In this document: positions 35,096 through 47,526 of the stretch, in pieces
Numbering within the stretch: position 1 is the stretch's first letter
Layout of the letters: each line of letters starts with the position of its first letter
Assembly (NCBI GenBank): GCA_963921425.1
Contig: OY992840.1
Coordinates: 622,501-686,500 of the forward strand
Origin: Dryas octopetala
Lineage: Eukaryota > Streptophyta > Magnoliopsida > Rosales > Rosaceae
Direction of reading: 5' to 3'
Length of the DNA: 64,000 nucleotides
Notes under the pieces: generated by a model
Databases searched by the model: none
Seen by the model: the letters and a program-made list of their open reading frames with translations, nothing else
Told to the model about the DNA's origin: nothing
Program-made: the position numbers and the translations under genes

Positions 35096-35990
35096 TGCCT
35101 GTAAGTGTAGAAATTGGTTTACAAAATCACATGTATGTACGCTTTAATAAAACAGTAGTATTCTTGGCTTGTGAAGGGTGCTCATGGCTTTCATAGAAAA
35201 TAACATCAAGCTTGTGAATTAAACGATTAATTCTTCCAATAAAAATATAGGACAACAATGGTACTCAAACTTTACCCCGTATATCACTTTGGTCTACAAA
35301 CTTGTTTTTTGAATTTTGTAGTCCACAAACTTTCACCCTTGTATCACTTAAGTCCATTTCATCAATTTCATCCACTTTGTCCTACAATTTTAGTCACGTG
35401 TCAAGTATGTAAACCCATTTTGAAAGGTAAAAATAATAACTCACCTCCTCTTTCTTTTTCCATCGTGATATATGTGACTAAAATTAACGAAATAACATAG
35501 ATGAAATTAACAGAATGGACTAAAGTGATACACAAGTGAAAGTTCGTAGACTTTAAAATTCAAAAAACAAGTTTGTGGACCAAAGTGATACTTGAGGTAA
35601 AGTTTGAGGACCCTTGCTATAATTCTCTCTTAAAATATAAACATAAATGAGTAGATAGATAGAAATCTGGTCCATGTGAAAAGTAGATTAGAAACAATCT
35701 ACAACTGATGCAACAAGGGACAATTCTTCCAAATAAGAACTGAAACAAGAGAACAAGGCCCAGAGGTTTTCTTAAGGCCAGAGATTGGCGAATGTTACAT
35801 ACGTAATTAGGAAACTGGGGATCAATTAAACCCTGGGGTTGTCGCATGTAGACATTCTTTGATGAATAACCATGCAAAAATGCATTTTGAACATCCAACT
35901 TCTTAATGGGCCAACAATAATTAACTGCTACATGCAAGAATTAAATGAAATGTAGTATGTTTGACAACAAGCTGAAAGTCTCACATGCGC
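35096..35990 (-). mobile_element. Right part of the old Copia element (RT remnant)
   Basis: The minus strand of 35937-35700 reads NYCWPIKKLDVQNAFLHGY, VYMRQPQGLIDPQFPNYV, then a decayed LKQAPR region. This is RT of the same Copia lineage as the element at 13-18 kb and continues the fragment that ends at 27987. A MITE (about 35251-35635) sits inside it. Confidence 0.75.
35251..35635. mobile_element. Long inverted-repeat MITE, about 385 bp
   Basis: Left arm CTCAAACTTTACC...TATCACTTTGGTC(T/C)ACAAACTTG is repeated inverted on the right over about 110 bases, with a short unique centre (35400-35490). Flanks share AAAATATA, so a MULE-like target duplication is possible, but the exact ends are unsettled. 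Confidence 0.65.
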
Positions 35991-35999
35991 TGGGGTGAT

Positions 36000-37190
36000 C
36001 ACAACTGCATGATCTTTTTTTCTTGTGCATCCCTATTTTAATTTTTAATTTTATTTTATTTTCTCATATTCCCCCAAATTTGAAAATTTACAAAAATTAG
36101 CTCGGGACTTGAAACAATTCCTCGAAAAATACTATGTACTCTGCTCGATGAGTGCTACTTTCCTATGAGGTCAAACACAAATTAGACATCAAGAATATTC
36201 CTTAAAATGCCAACTCCTTAAAATAATTCCCTGAAAATCAAAATAATTACCAAAATTAATACAACTTTGTAAATTCATAAAATTAATTCCCGAACTTCGA
36301 AAAAATTAATGTCGGACTAACGGTTCTCAGGACCTAGAAATTGAGCCTAGAAATGGGGAGAAGGGGTCTGGCCTCTTTAGGCGGTTGCACCTGGCTCTGC
36401 TAAGTCTACCGTTCCGACTCAGTCAAACTTTTACGAGGTGGAAGCCCCTCCTTCTGACATGTGTCCAGGCCCACATGCATGGATGAGATCATTGTCGTAT
36501 GATCTTTTTTTCTTGTATGTCCCTATTTTTATATTATATATATTTTTATTTTATAATATTCCCTGACTCAATCGGCTGTTTTACTTGACTTAGCTGAGTT
36601 TACTGTTCTGACTCGGCCGAACCGTCAAAAGTGGCAGCCTCTTCTTATGAAATGTGTTTGGGCCCACATGTGCTAGCGCGATCACAGCCGCATGATCTTA
36701 TTTTCTTGTACGTCCTTATATATATATATATATATTTTTTAAATATTTTCTAATATAACCCCAAATTCGACAATTTACCCAAAATAGCTCGAGTATTGGA
36801 AAATTTGTCGATAAATACTATGTACTCTGATTGACGAGTAGTAATTGCCTATGAGGTAAATACGTAAATTGGACTATAAAAATTTTCCAAAAAATTCCAA
36901 CTCCAAAAACAAATTTTCGGAAAATCAAAATAATTACCAAAATTAATACAACTTTGAAAATTTTAAAAATTAATTCTCGTACTCGGAAAAAATACAAGGT
37001 TGGTACTGTTGGGTTTGTAGTGACAAGTACTACCTTCCCAAGGTCTTACTTTGGTCCAAAGACTACCTTAGGTGAACTCAAAAATTTAAAACCAAGGAGG
37101 AAAAATTTTTGTGAAAATGTAAAATATCGTCAAAAATCCAAGAAATTCCTAATTTAATTTGGAAAAATTTTGGGTCTCACACCCTTGATC
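36000..37190 (-). repeat. Gypsy-LTR-like repeat, two abutting copies (block c)
   Basis: Two copies (about 36005-36300 and 36490-37190) share motifs such as CTTGTACGTCCCTAT, AGCTCGGGACTTGAAA and ACTATGTACTCTG. Between them lies a GC-richer part (GCCTAGAAATGGGGAG; TCTGACATGTGTCCAGG). Inverse of the right end reads TGTGAGACCC, a common Gypsy LTR start. Related copies are at 43480-43960, 46430-47110, 51975-52345 and, inverted, 62969 onward. Confidence 0.55.
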
Positions 37191-37370
37191 TTAATATAAG
37201 AGAAGCAAATACATCATTAATAACACTTCAAAGTAAATTGAGCTAAACAATGAGAAATTTCATTTCTACGTAGGGAACGATAAAGAATCAAGCAAACTAT
37301 GATGAAACTGCATGCATAATTAGTCATAGAAGGATTGTCCTTCAATTTACTATGACTTCGATCCTTCAAC

Positions 37371-38437
37371 TGTTTGCCTCAAAATCTCTATGACCACGTG
37401 TCACCTAGGCCATGGACCAAGGAAACCACTTCCTTCAAATTTTGTGTTGGGCGTGCCTGTACACTGCCGAGAGGCTGACTGTACAAAAGACGATGTTGCG
37501 CGTAACTGACTTTTGGTTAGGCGATCATGAACCGAGGAAGGAACACCCCTCGATTGCAAATGTTCTAATGTCTTGGCTACAAGGACTTAGGGTAGATGGG
37601 CCGTATTAGGTGTGATGGTGATGCGATGTGAAAATGTGTATGTGCGAGTGACAGATGTGAAATCAGGATCAAGTAAATAGCAATTGACAATAAAAACAAA
37701 ATCAAAACAAAGATGATCTTCAGTATTAATTAATAGTGATAATTCGAGAATGAACAGTAAAACGCATAATCTAAACTACTTTAATCCAAGAAAGCAATAA
37801 ACCTACTTATGCAAGAAGTAAATAACAAGAAAGTAAATCTACAACTAACAATATGCGAATTGAAGAGGCATATTCATATTAATACCAATAAAAACATAAT
37901 AACATACAAGTTTTGATCCTAATTAGTTCTTGAGAGAAACCATGAGATTTTCTCAAGAACAGGCTTAAAAACAAAATAACATAATAACTACCTATTAAAT
38001 AAAAAATACAAGGGCTCTTGATGCTTGAGATTTATGGGAATTTTTCTGGGGATTCGAGTTGTTCTATGAAGTGACCTATGACCTTTATTTATAGTGGGAA
38101 AACCCTAATGGATACCTTGGATCCTAAGAGTCCCAATTCTTCAAGAACTTGTAACGAGCAAGTATCTTGAGGAGTACGTTATGACTGTTGATCTTCCAAA
38201 GATACCTTGGTTCCTTGTTCTGGTAGGACTTGCCCTCTTTGATCTAATCTGCATGGCTGGGCTCAGCCCACGTGGCTTCATGCACTCTTTGGGCTTCTTC
38301 ATTGTCTCCAGCCTATTTCTCTTATCGACCTGCTATGTTCTGGCGATTTCCTCCATTTATTGGGCCAGTTTTAAAACGGCCCAATATCTTTCCATTTTTA
38401 GCCTATCAACTGAAAAGTGCAAAATTAGGACCAAACA
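37371..38437 (-). mobile_element. Solo LTR, 1067 bp
   Basis: The segment starts TG and ends CA, is flanked by TCAAC at 37366-37370 and 38438-38442, and is absent from the duplicate locus at 44460, where the two flanks are joined. On the minus strand it begins TGTTTGGTCCTAATTTTGCA and has a TATA-like CTATAAATAAAG (about 38080-38095), so the LTR points leftward. The superfamily is probably Gypsy. Confidence 0.85.
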
Positions 38438-38756
38438 TCAACACTAAGACAATGTATCACAATCAAGTCGAGTACTAGTGTTAATCTTAGAAATTAACCA
38501 ATTATGTGGTAAAAAGAAAAGAAAAGAAATTAAAAATAGTTCCAAAGTATCGTTACTATTCGCATCCACCATCAGGTTTATGCAACCATAGTCCCTTGCA
38601 AATTGCAATTGCAAGCCGAATTCCTACATTGAATTTGAAATCATACAATTATGTCACTTTAGGAGTCACACAAAATAATCATATATGCATGCAATGGTCA
38701 ACCTAATTAGTAGCAATAAACCACAAAACTAAGAAGAAAGCTTCCTTACAAACACA

Positions 38757-38987
38757 TTAGTTCACATTAGGATCACCATCATCATGACCATGATCAACTT
38801 GGGAAGACCCCATGCCTTTTTTACTAGCATTTGCATAATTACTAACTGCACCTTCATACACCACATTGGGATGTTCGGTTGCACACCCAATTGCCATGCA
38901 CATGGCATGCTCTGACTGGACATAAATTGCATACAGTGAGGAATAATTGTATGTTATCGTGAGCCTTGACATCCCTCTCATACACAT
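38757..38987 (-). other. Unidentified 76-codon ORF in block b
   Basis: The minus-strand frame starts MCMRGMSRLTITYN and ends HGHDDGDPNVN. I recognise no family. The homologous place in copy 2 (44748-44987) keeps MRMRGMSRLTITYNNSSLY and then diverges by frameshifts, so coding pressure is not evident. It could be the tail of a decayed gene or a chance frame in a non-coding transcript. Confidence 0.3.
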
Positions 38988-40289
38988 ATGTGAGTCCCAT
39001 CAAATTATAGTGGTGATCATTTACATATTATGAGATGGAGTTCAAGACTGACCATCACATACAATGATTTTTCTTCTTATTGAGGTGTACCCTCTCATTA
39101 CACCAATAATCGGGAAGAGAGTAATTTTTTTTGAGAGAAAGAGGTAAATGGGATTTGTATGAATTTTTGTAGATCAAACATATATGTGTCTCGATAGAAA
39201 AAAATAAAAGAAATTTACTTCATTTTCCAAGAAATGGATTTGTGTAGATATGCATCTGAATTGGAAAAGAGAAGATTTACCTCGTTTTCAAAGAAATGGA
39301 TTTGTTTAGATATATGTGTTTGAATAGGAAAAGAGAGAGGAAATTAACTCATTTGCCTAGAGAGTGAGAGGAGAGTTGCTGCCCCTAGGGCTCTAGTAAA
39401 GAGAAAACTTTTGTGTAGAGATGAAGATGTAGGTAGTATAAATACTACAAAAGTTGGGTGAGCCGGTAGAGGGTCAAGAACGTGAAATGCATGCATTACC
39501 TCATTTCTCGTTGCTTATCAGCCTTTCCCGACCACTGAATATTATGACAGGACCACCCCTAGATTTCACCCTGAATCTCGAAGAGGTCCTGTGGGAATCC
39601 AAAATCAAGGAAAATCCTACCGAAAATTCGGCAGAACTTCTCCTGAAAATGGACTAACCCAAAATTTATTAACCTGTAAAAACATTTCTAAAAATTTAAT
39701 AGCCACCTCTACTGCAAACAACAAGGAGTCTCAGACTTAACAAATAAAAAAAATAATTCATTTGTAGGATCCAAAAGCGGTTATCAGAGCTACTAATACA
39801 ACAAGTTTTATACTAAAATAACAAGGTGGACATGTCGCCTAAAATGTCCGAGAAATGAGAGTGGAAAATTATGCCTCGACGTATATGATTCGACCTCCAT
39901 CACCGCTACTACCTGAGGGAAAATTTAAAACAAAATTTAGAGGAAAAACATGAGATAATCTCAGTGAGTGGACGAGTTAAGAAAACGAAACATAAAATTT
40001 ATTTATTCTTTTAGAAGTCTTAAAATAATAATCTCTAGGACCTCACAATCGTTCTTTGAAATTTCCCAGTTTTAAAATTATTTCGCAATCTTTTCTAAAA
40101 CGTCATAAAACCATTTAATATAAGATATATGAATAAAACTGATATGCAGTCATTCATTGAGAACTTTCTAAATAAAAGTATCATGCAAAACTAGAAGTCC
40201 AAGAATCAAGATAAAGCATAAAAAAAACTTCTCGATTAAACTTTTGTAATAGAATTCCTTGGAAGAATAATGAAACTACACCATACTCG

Positions 40290-40500
40290 TACCCGTACTG
40301 TAGACAATGTCCTGGCCACAATCCCGCGCACTGACAGGCTCAAATCCTGGCCACAATCTACTACATAGAGGTTATTTTGCACGAGCAGGCTTGTATCCTT
40401 GCCACAATCTCGTACGAAGAGGTCACTCCGCACGAGCAGGCTCGTATCCTGGCCACAATCTAGTACGGAGAGGTCACTCTGCATGAGCAGGCTCGTCCGA
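40290..40500 (-). repeat. Minisatellite in the second Gypsy LTR
   Basis: Three to four units of about 57-60 bases built on GAGCAGGCTCGTATCCTGGC and CACAATCTAGTACG. It occupies the same place in the LTR as the 32.6-kb array, yet the unit sequence differs. Confidence 0.75.
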
Positions 40501-41933
40501 TCAGTACTTGCATTTTTACATCAGTTTTTAAATACTCTTTAAATCTCTACTTACTTTTGAGATAAATGGTTAAGCATTTTTCAATTCCTTCCAAAACTCT
40601 CCTTAACAATCCAACTCATCAAAATGTGTCTTTCCTCAGAATCACAACGTCTCAAACCAAACATAAATATTCAAATAAATGAACATCCAAGTTATAATGT
40701 AATCTTTTAATAAACTAAGTAACAATTAAAGACCCCCCCTTTTAAAATAAAGAATTCTTCGATAGAAATCACATCTAAAAGTTTGTTGAAATATTTCTTA
40801 ATCGTCTAAAATATAAATTTCAAGATAAGGGAAATCGAACTATACGAATGATTATTTAAGAAAACTTAAGATTTAAAACTCATATTGATTTCAAATTAAA
40901 TTAAAGAGACCAAAATCACATGGTAAAACATAATTTAATAAAAAGAATCAAGGTCCACTCACAAATTGGGGAAGTCTAGCTCCGATCTTTCGCCGGATCG
41001 TCACGTGCCACAGCAGTGTTTTTGCCTATAAAGTAGAACCATAAAAAAAACAATGAAATAAGGAATTAGACCCTACTCAACGACATTTCAAAGTGCGTGT
41101 GTGTGATGCCTAGACGTTCCGCACAATTCTGAAATTTTCTAACGGTTCATTTATAATTTCTCTTAAACCCCATACACTCAAATTCATCCTGGCTCAAATC
41201 CAAACATTTCCCCACACCTTTTAATTCGTCAATTTCATCCCAACAAACCTTACGTACGATCTACATTGGCCGGGGTTCGTCCGGGAGTTCCTTCGGTACT
41301 GAAAAAGTGTCAAATTACGTCCAATTTGGGGTTTTATCACTTCTCAACGACTTCAACTCATCTAAACTCAATAACCAACTAAAAATAAACTTCAATTTCA
41401 TAATATTTAAAGAATTTGACGGCTAGGTGGTCGAAACCACCGCCGTCGCCGCCCAAAGTGGCCGTGTCTAGACCAAAAGTCACTAATTCTTCAAATTTCT
41501 TTAAATTTCTAAATCTAATAATCAATTAAAGGTTTCTAAGAGTGTGAATTATCCAAAAATAACTCAAAACACCACCAAATTTTGAATTCCTAAGAGAACC
41601 CGAATTGGGTTCCAAATCCCCAAAATTTCAACTTCTAAATATTCAAAATAAATCAACAATTTCATAGGGAAAAATGAAGCTCAAAGTGAAGGGTGAAAAA
41701 CCCACCTGAAATTTAGGGAATTGGTGTCAGAAATTGGCCGGAAATGAGGAGAGAGGTCGGCAACTTGTGGTGGTTTTTCGAGCAAAAATCGCGCAGGTGG
41801 AGGGACGGGCTGGCGCGGGAAAGCAGCTGGGAGGTTGACTGGCACTGGGGGATCATGCTGGTGGGTCTGGGTCGGAGGGAGGTGGCAGACGGCGTCGGTT
41901 TCGGTGGTGGCTATGTGTGTGAGCAGGGGAGGT

Positions 41934-41938
<5 letters not shown>

Positions 41939-41968
<30 letters not shown>
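41939..41968. repeat. (GA)n microsatellite
   Basis: About 15 GA dinucleotides inside the truncated Gypsy LTR, equivalent to the CT-rich leader part of the first copy. Confidence 0.9.
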
Positions 41969-42339
41969 CTCGAGGGAGGGTTGTCGGCGTCTGAGGGTGC
42001 TCGTCGGAGATCGAGGTCGGCGGGGGTGGCCGGCGATGGTGGCTGGGAGGGGGGTGTGTGTGAGCGGGGAGGAAGATTCGAGAGAGAGAGAGAGAAGTCG
42101 GGGGGAGAGAGAAAAATAAGGAGAGAAAGACTGATTTTGGGTTTTTAAAACTCATTTCTATAAATTTACAAAATTGCCCCTCACTTCAAATGCTCGTATC
42201 TCTCAAACCGTAACTTCAAATGCTCGTATCTCTCAAACCGTAACTCGGATCGATGCGTGCTACATGTCTACGATCGAAAAATATCGAAAACCAACCGAAG
42301 TGGCGGCAACCGATACCGCCGTCAAATCAACCATATTAG

Positions 42340-42594
42340 TAGGGCTAGGAAAAACAATCGAACTACCGAAAAAAAACTGCAATACCGATCGAAAAATACC
42401 GAAAACCAACCGAAGTGGCGGCAACCGATACCACCGTCGGATCGGTTGATCCAACGCTTGTCGATAGCGATAGCGATAGCAGTTATGGAAATCCCAAACC
42501 GTCGGAAACCGTTTGATACCGATACCGAACCTTCTTCTTCTTCTTAATCCCTTTCTTGGTCTGTGCTGGCAGTGTTTTGAATCTGTCTCTTTCC

Positions 42595-42643
<49 letters not shown>

Positions 42644-42955
42644 TGAATGGTACCACCCTGAGCTCGTTGCAACACTGTCCACCAGCCACCAAGCGGCAAC
42701 GTCTGCAACGTCCATCGTCCTCTGTCCAATTGCAACGTTTTCAACGTCGCTCTCTGCCCGACCATCACCTAGCTCCAACTTTGCCGAAGAAAAACAGAGA
42801 GGAGAGAGAAGGTGACCGACCACCACCGAGAAGCCGACCAACCACCACCGATACTAAAGCCGTCGGTAACCGACCTTGTCAGTGGCAATGGCGGCATCGA
42901 ATATGGCTATTCCGTTGGTATCGGTTTGTTATTCGGTTGTGGGATTCCACCCCTA
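42340..42955. mobile_element. Small non-autonomous hAT-like element, about 616 bp
   Basis: Ends TAGGGCTAGGAAA and inverse TAGGGGTGGAATC are similar; flanks CATATTAG (42332-42339) and TGTATTAG (42956-42963) match at six of eight positions. The right flank is intact at the duplicate locus (45955). It contains repeated ACCGATACC motifs, a (CT)n run at 42597-42640 and no transposase. A near copy of its left 45 bases lies just outside at 42275-42325. Confidence 0.55.
42597..42640. repeat. (CT)n microsatellite
   Basis: About 22 uninterrupted CT units. Confidence 0.95.
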
Positions 42956-43960
42956 TGTATTAGTCATTTATTTCGTTTTAAAAGTGTTTAAATAGTTATT
43001 GTTGTGAGCATACATGTTTCACCACTCTTCATGATATGATGGATCTATTTTGTATTTTCAATTCGAGTTGAGAATGTGATAAGGAGGTTGGAGAGTATGT
43101 CAAGTTAACAAAGTATAACTGTAGAAATTAACATTTTAATAGATTTATTGTGAGATATACAAAAGTAGAAGAAGCAATTCGAAAATTAATGATGTGTTTC
43201 CTTAAATATTACAATCCTCATGGTAAATGATTAATTATGGACAAGTGATTATTTTTTATAGTTTATCAAAGCCTGAATGCATTGAGATATCTTTGTGAAA
43301 TAGGGCCCCTCCCCCTCAACAAAAAATAAAGAAAGTTAAATCTCCAATCAAAATTTTGTTCTAGTACATGAAACAAATGTTAAATTAGCAAAGAGCTAGG
43401 CTTTTTTATGACCTCAGCGGTGGTGTGTCTGGTGAAATATTTTTGTTATGGAATCGAATAGTTACTCGGTTTCAAGATGGTTTTAGAATTACTTGACCTT
43501 CTGAGACAAGTCATGCTGGACTAACGGTTCAAAGGAGCCTTGAAATTAAGTCTAGCAATGGGGAGAGGGGATTCGACCCTTTTTATAGGCAATTGCGCCT
43601 GGGTTTGCTGAGTTTACCGATCTGACTCGATCAATTCTTCACAAGTTGGAAGCCCCTTCTTCTGACATGTGTCCAGGTCCACATGCGCTAGCAAGATCAT
43701 AGTCGCGTGATATTTTTTTTTTGTACGTCCCTATTTTTTTTTTTTTTTTTTTTTCTAATATTCCTTGACTCGGCTACTGAACCTGACTCGGTTGAGTTTT
43801 CCATTCTGGCTCTACCATATCGAGGTCTTACTTTGGTCCAAAGACTACCTTCGTTTGACTCAAAAATTTAAAACCGAGGCGGAAATATTCTAGGGAAAAT
43901 GTAGAATACCGTTAAAAATCGAAGAAATTAAGAATTTAATTTGAAAAAATCTCAGGTCAA
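42956..43960. repeat. Duplicated unit blocks a and c, copy 1
   Basis: 42956-43480 matches 45951-46430 closely (ATGATATGATGGATC; TCAATTCGAGTTGAGAATGT) and in part 54500-54860. 43480-43960 is the Gypsy-LTR-like block c. No coding exon is seen. Confidence 0.6.
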
Positions 43961-44282
43961 TCTTAAAACCTTGATATTTATATATGTAAAACATGGTAAG
44001 TATTCTTAATGCAATATAAAACATTAACACATGGTGTTATATAGTTGAGTTGGTTGGAATTGTTTCAAACATGCATTTATGAGGGTAAGGTTCACATCTT
44101 GATTGCTGAAATTATAGGGTTGTCTTCTGAATAAGCACCGTTCATAAATATCTGAAATAGCCTTCAGTAACACATAAAAGTAAAATACATATTTTAGAGT
44201 TTTTTTGGTTATTATATAATCAAAATCAGAATGCATTTTTATTAATGTGGATGATCTAATACAAGAATATAAGCATAAAGAA

Positions 44283-45600
44283 TAAGAGAAGCAAATACAT
44301 CATTAATGACGCTTCAAAGTAAATTGAGCTAAACAATGAGAAACATCGTTGCTATGTAGGGAACAATAAAGAATCAATTAGCAAACTATGATGAAATTAA
44401 CTGCATAATTAATCATAGAAGGATTGTCCTTAAATTTACTAAGACTCTTATCCCTCAGCACTAAGACAATGAATCACAATCAAGTAGATTACTAGCGTTA
44501 ATCTTAGAAATTAATCAGTTCCAAAGTATCAAATATTACTAATCGCATGCATCCTCCACCACGTGTGTGCAAGTCCCTCGCAAATTGCAATTGCAAGCCC
44601 GGCCAAGTCCTACATTGAATTTGAAGGCATACAATTATGTACCTTTTGGAGTAAAAAAAAAAATATCATATATGCATGCAATGCTTAGCTAATTATTAGT
44701 AGCCATAAACCACGAAACCAGGAGGAAAGCTTGCTTACAAACACAGTTCAAATTGGGATCACCATCATCATGACCATGATCCACTTGGGAAGACCGCATG
44801 CCTTTTTTACTAGAATTTTCATAATTATATCCTTCAAATATCTAACTGCACCTTTGCACCACTTTGGGATGTTCAGCTGCCGACCCAATTTATAGGCACG
44901 TTGCATACTCTGACTGGATATAAATTGCCCATACAATGAGGAATTATTGTATGTTATCGTGAGTCTTGACATCCCTCTCATACGCATAGGTGAGTCCCAT
45001 CATATCAGAGTGGTTCTCATATACATAATATGAGACGGAGGTCAAGACTGACCATCACATACAATGTTGATTGACCATCACATACAATGTTTTTTCTTCT
45101 TATTGAGGTTTACCCTCTCATTACACCAATAATCAAGAAGATAGTGTATTTTAGAGAGAGAGGTAAATGGATTTGCAAGAATTTGTATTGATCTAATAGA
45201 TCTGTGTCTCGATTGGAAAAAATAAAAGAAATTTACGTCATTTGCCGAGAAATGGATTTGTGTAGATCTATGAAGATATGCGTCTGAATTGGAAAAGAGA
45301 GGTGATTTACCTCGTTTTCAAAGAAATGGATTTGTGTAGATATATATGTGTCTTAATTGGAAAAGAGAGAGGAAATTTACCTCATTTGCTGAGATAGTAA
45401 GAGGAGAGTTGCAGCCTCTAGGGCTTTAGTAGAGAGAAAACTTTTGTGAAGAGATAAAGATACAATAGGTGGTATAAATATGTACTACAAAAGTCGGGTA
45501 AGCCGGTAGGGGGTCAAGAACGTGGAATGCATGCATTACCTCATTTCCTGTGGTCTTATCAGCCTTTTCCACTGATTAAATTTCTTACAAGAACGTGGCA
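44283..45600 (-). repeat. Duplicated unit block b, copy 2
   Basis: Parallel to 37191-39544 without the solo LTR. It shows the same ORF start (44987), the leader repeats (45190-45400) and the TATA-like GTATAAATA near 45473. Gaps and frameshifts against copy 1 argue that any protein has been lost. Confidence 0.6.
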
Positions 45601-45840
45601 AGCATGCAGGACCTCATTCCATTTTGGTTTATATGGCTTCACCACTAATTAAATTTCTCGTAAGAACATGGCATGCATGCATTACCTCATTTACATTGGC
45701 CTTATTAGGCTTTGCCACTAATTATATTTCTCGCAAGAACGTGGCATATATGTATTCATTACCTCATTTCGCTTGTCCTTATCTGGCATCACCACTAATT
45801 AAATTTCTTGCAAGAACATGGCATGCATGTATTAGGGTTG
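45520..45840. repeat. Minisatellite with RY motifs
   Basis: About five units of 62-72 bases containing AAGAACGTGGCATGCATGCA, TTACCTCATTTC, and CACTAATTAAATTTCT. Each unit carries the RY palindrome CATGCATG or a one-base variant. A shorter array of the same unit is at 54262-54425. Confidence 0.85.
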
Positions 45841-45950
45841 GAAGGTGTTAGAAGATTCATAACCGGAACAGTTGAGGGTTTTATTTGGTGATTTACAAAA
45901 GTATCTAGAAGGGTTTTCTCGACATTTCATATGCATGATTTTCAAGCTAA

Positions 45951-47526
45951 TTGAGTGTATTAGTCATTTATTTCGTTATAAATTATAGTGTTTAAATACT
46001 TATTGTTGTGTGCATACATGTTTCATCACTTTTCATGATATGATGGATCTTTTTTGTATTTTCAATTCGAGTTGAGAATGTGATAAGGAGATTGGAGTAT
46101 GTCAAGTTAACAAAGTATAACTGTAGAAATTAGCATTTTAAGAGTTTTATTGCAAGATTTCAAGAAGTAGTAGCAATTCAAAAATTAATGATGTGTTTCC
46201 TTCCCATCCCCATGGAAATTGATTAATTATGGTCAAGTGATTATTTTATGTAGTTCATCAAAGCCTAAATGCATTGAGATATCTTCATGAAATATGGCCC
46301 GTCCCCCAAAAAAAAAAAAGTTAAATCTCCAATCAAAATTGTGTCCTAGTACATGAAACACATTTTGTTAGCAAGGAGTTAGGCTTTTTTGTGACATCAA
46401 CAGTGGTGTGTCTAGTGAAATATTTTGATTCTGGAACCCAACCGTTACTCGGTTTCAAGATGGTTATGAAATTACTTGACCTTACAAGGCAAGTCATGCA
46501 AGACTAATAGTTTTGAGGAGCCTAGAAATTGAGCTTAGCAGTGGGGAGAGAGGGTCTGACCCATTTTATAGGCAATTGCACCTAGCTCGGCTGAGTTTAT
46601 CATTCTGACTCGGCCGAACCTTCACAAGGTGGAAGCCCTTCCTTCTGACATGTGTCTAGCCCACATGCGCTAATGAGATAATTGCCATGTGATTTTTTTT
46701 TTCTCTTACGTCCCTATCTTTGTTTTTTATATTTTTTATTTTCTAATATTCCCTGACGCGGCTGTTGTACCTGACTCGAATGACTATACTGTTCTGACTC
46801 GGCTAAGTTTACCATTCTGACTTGGCCGAACCGTCACAAAGTGGCAGCCCTTCCTTATGAAATATGTCTAGGCCCACATGCGCTGGCACGATCACAGCTG
46901 CGTGATCTTATATTCTTGTACATCGATCCCTATTTTTATTTTTTAGTTTTATATTTTCTAATACCCCCAAATTTGAAAATTTACAAAAAATAGCTCGGGA
47001 CTTGAAAAATTCGTCGATAAATACTATGTACTCTTATCGACGAGTACTAATTGCCTATAAGGTAAAAATGAAAATTTGACTACAAGAATTTTCAAAAAAA
47101 TTCCAACTCCTTAAACTAATTTTCGGATAATCAAAGTTAGATTTGATCTTCTAGGATTCTTTGATTGCTTGTCCAAGTTAGATTTGTCTTCCTTGAGTCT
47201 GATCCACTTTCCTTGTCGTTTTTGGGCTCGGCGCATACACCCTCCGCCCGTGGTGCTTTGCGTGGCTCTTTGATTATCTTGGGCTCTGTTTTCTGTGTGG
47301 CCTACATTTGCATCATCTTATTTTTCTTTAGGTGGCCTCTCACTCAATTAGGCCCTTACCTGCGAGTGGCCCAATTTCCTCTCGCAAATTCTGGCCTATG
47401 AAAATTCACAAATTAGGCCCAAATAGTATCAAAATATTTTAAGGCTTGAAATATCTATCTTAATTTACAAATGTCTTTATTTCTAGCCTAGGACATATAT
47501 TCATATCATTACATATATATTATGAG
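45951..47526. repeat. Duplicated unit blocks a and c, copy 2, and an LTR-like tail
   Basis: 45951-46430 is block a, 46430-47110 block c. 47160-47430 is a GC-richer piece with repeated GGCCC motifs ending ACAAATTAGGCCCAAATAG, loosely like the end of the solo LTR at 38437. No gene is seen. Confidence 0.5.

Larger units (their letters stand above)
37191..39544 (-). repeat. Duplicated unit block b, copy 1, interrupted by a solo LTR
   Basis: Matches 44283-45600 and, partly, 53930-54430. On the minus strand it starts with a TATA-like TATTTATAC (near 39437-39446), has a leader with three about 70-base repeats (39160-39370) and a short ORF (38757-38987). Because several features of a transcription unit are present in each copy, it may be a duplicated gene or non-coding RNA now decayed. 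Confidence 0.55.
39545..42285 (-). mobile_element. Gypsy LTR, same family as the solo LTR at 31 kb, truncated
   Basis: On the plus strand it begins TGACAGGACCACCCC, the inverse of the end of the 31327-33651 LTR, and can be followed through shared blocks (AATCCTACCGAAAATTCGGC; CTCTCAAACCGTAAC) to about 42285. The last 250 or so bases, which would hold TGTAACAACCCG, are missing and replaced by hAT-like sequence. No partner LTR or pol is seen. It inserted into block b at about 39544. Confidence 0.75.

Noticed and set aside
27095..35990. Idea that the minus-strand Copia pieces are two separate insertions
   Set aside because: Their order and strand, plus the target duplication of the plus-strand Copia, fit one element split by a later one.
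40236..40484. Cys/Asp repeat ORF on the minus strand
   Set aside because: It is a translation of the LTR minisatellite and has no start context.
41744..42155. Glu/Arg-rich ORFs near 42 kb
   Set aside because: They are GA-repeat frames inside the truncated Gypsy LTR.
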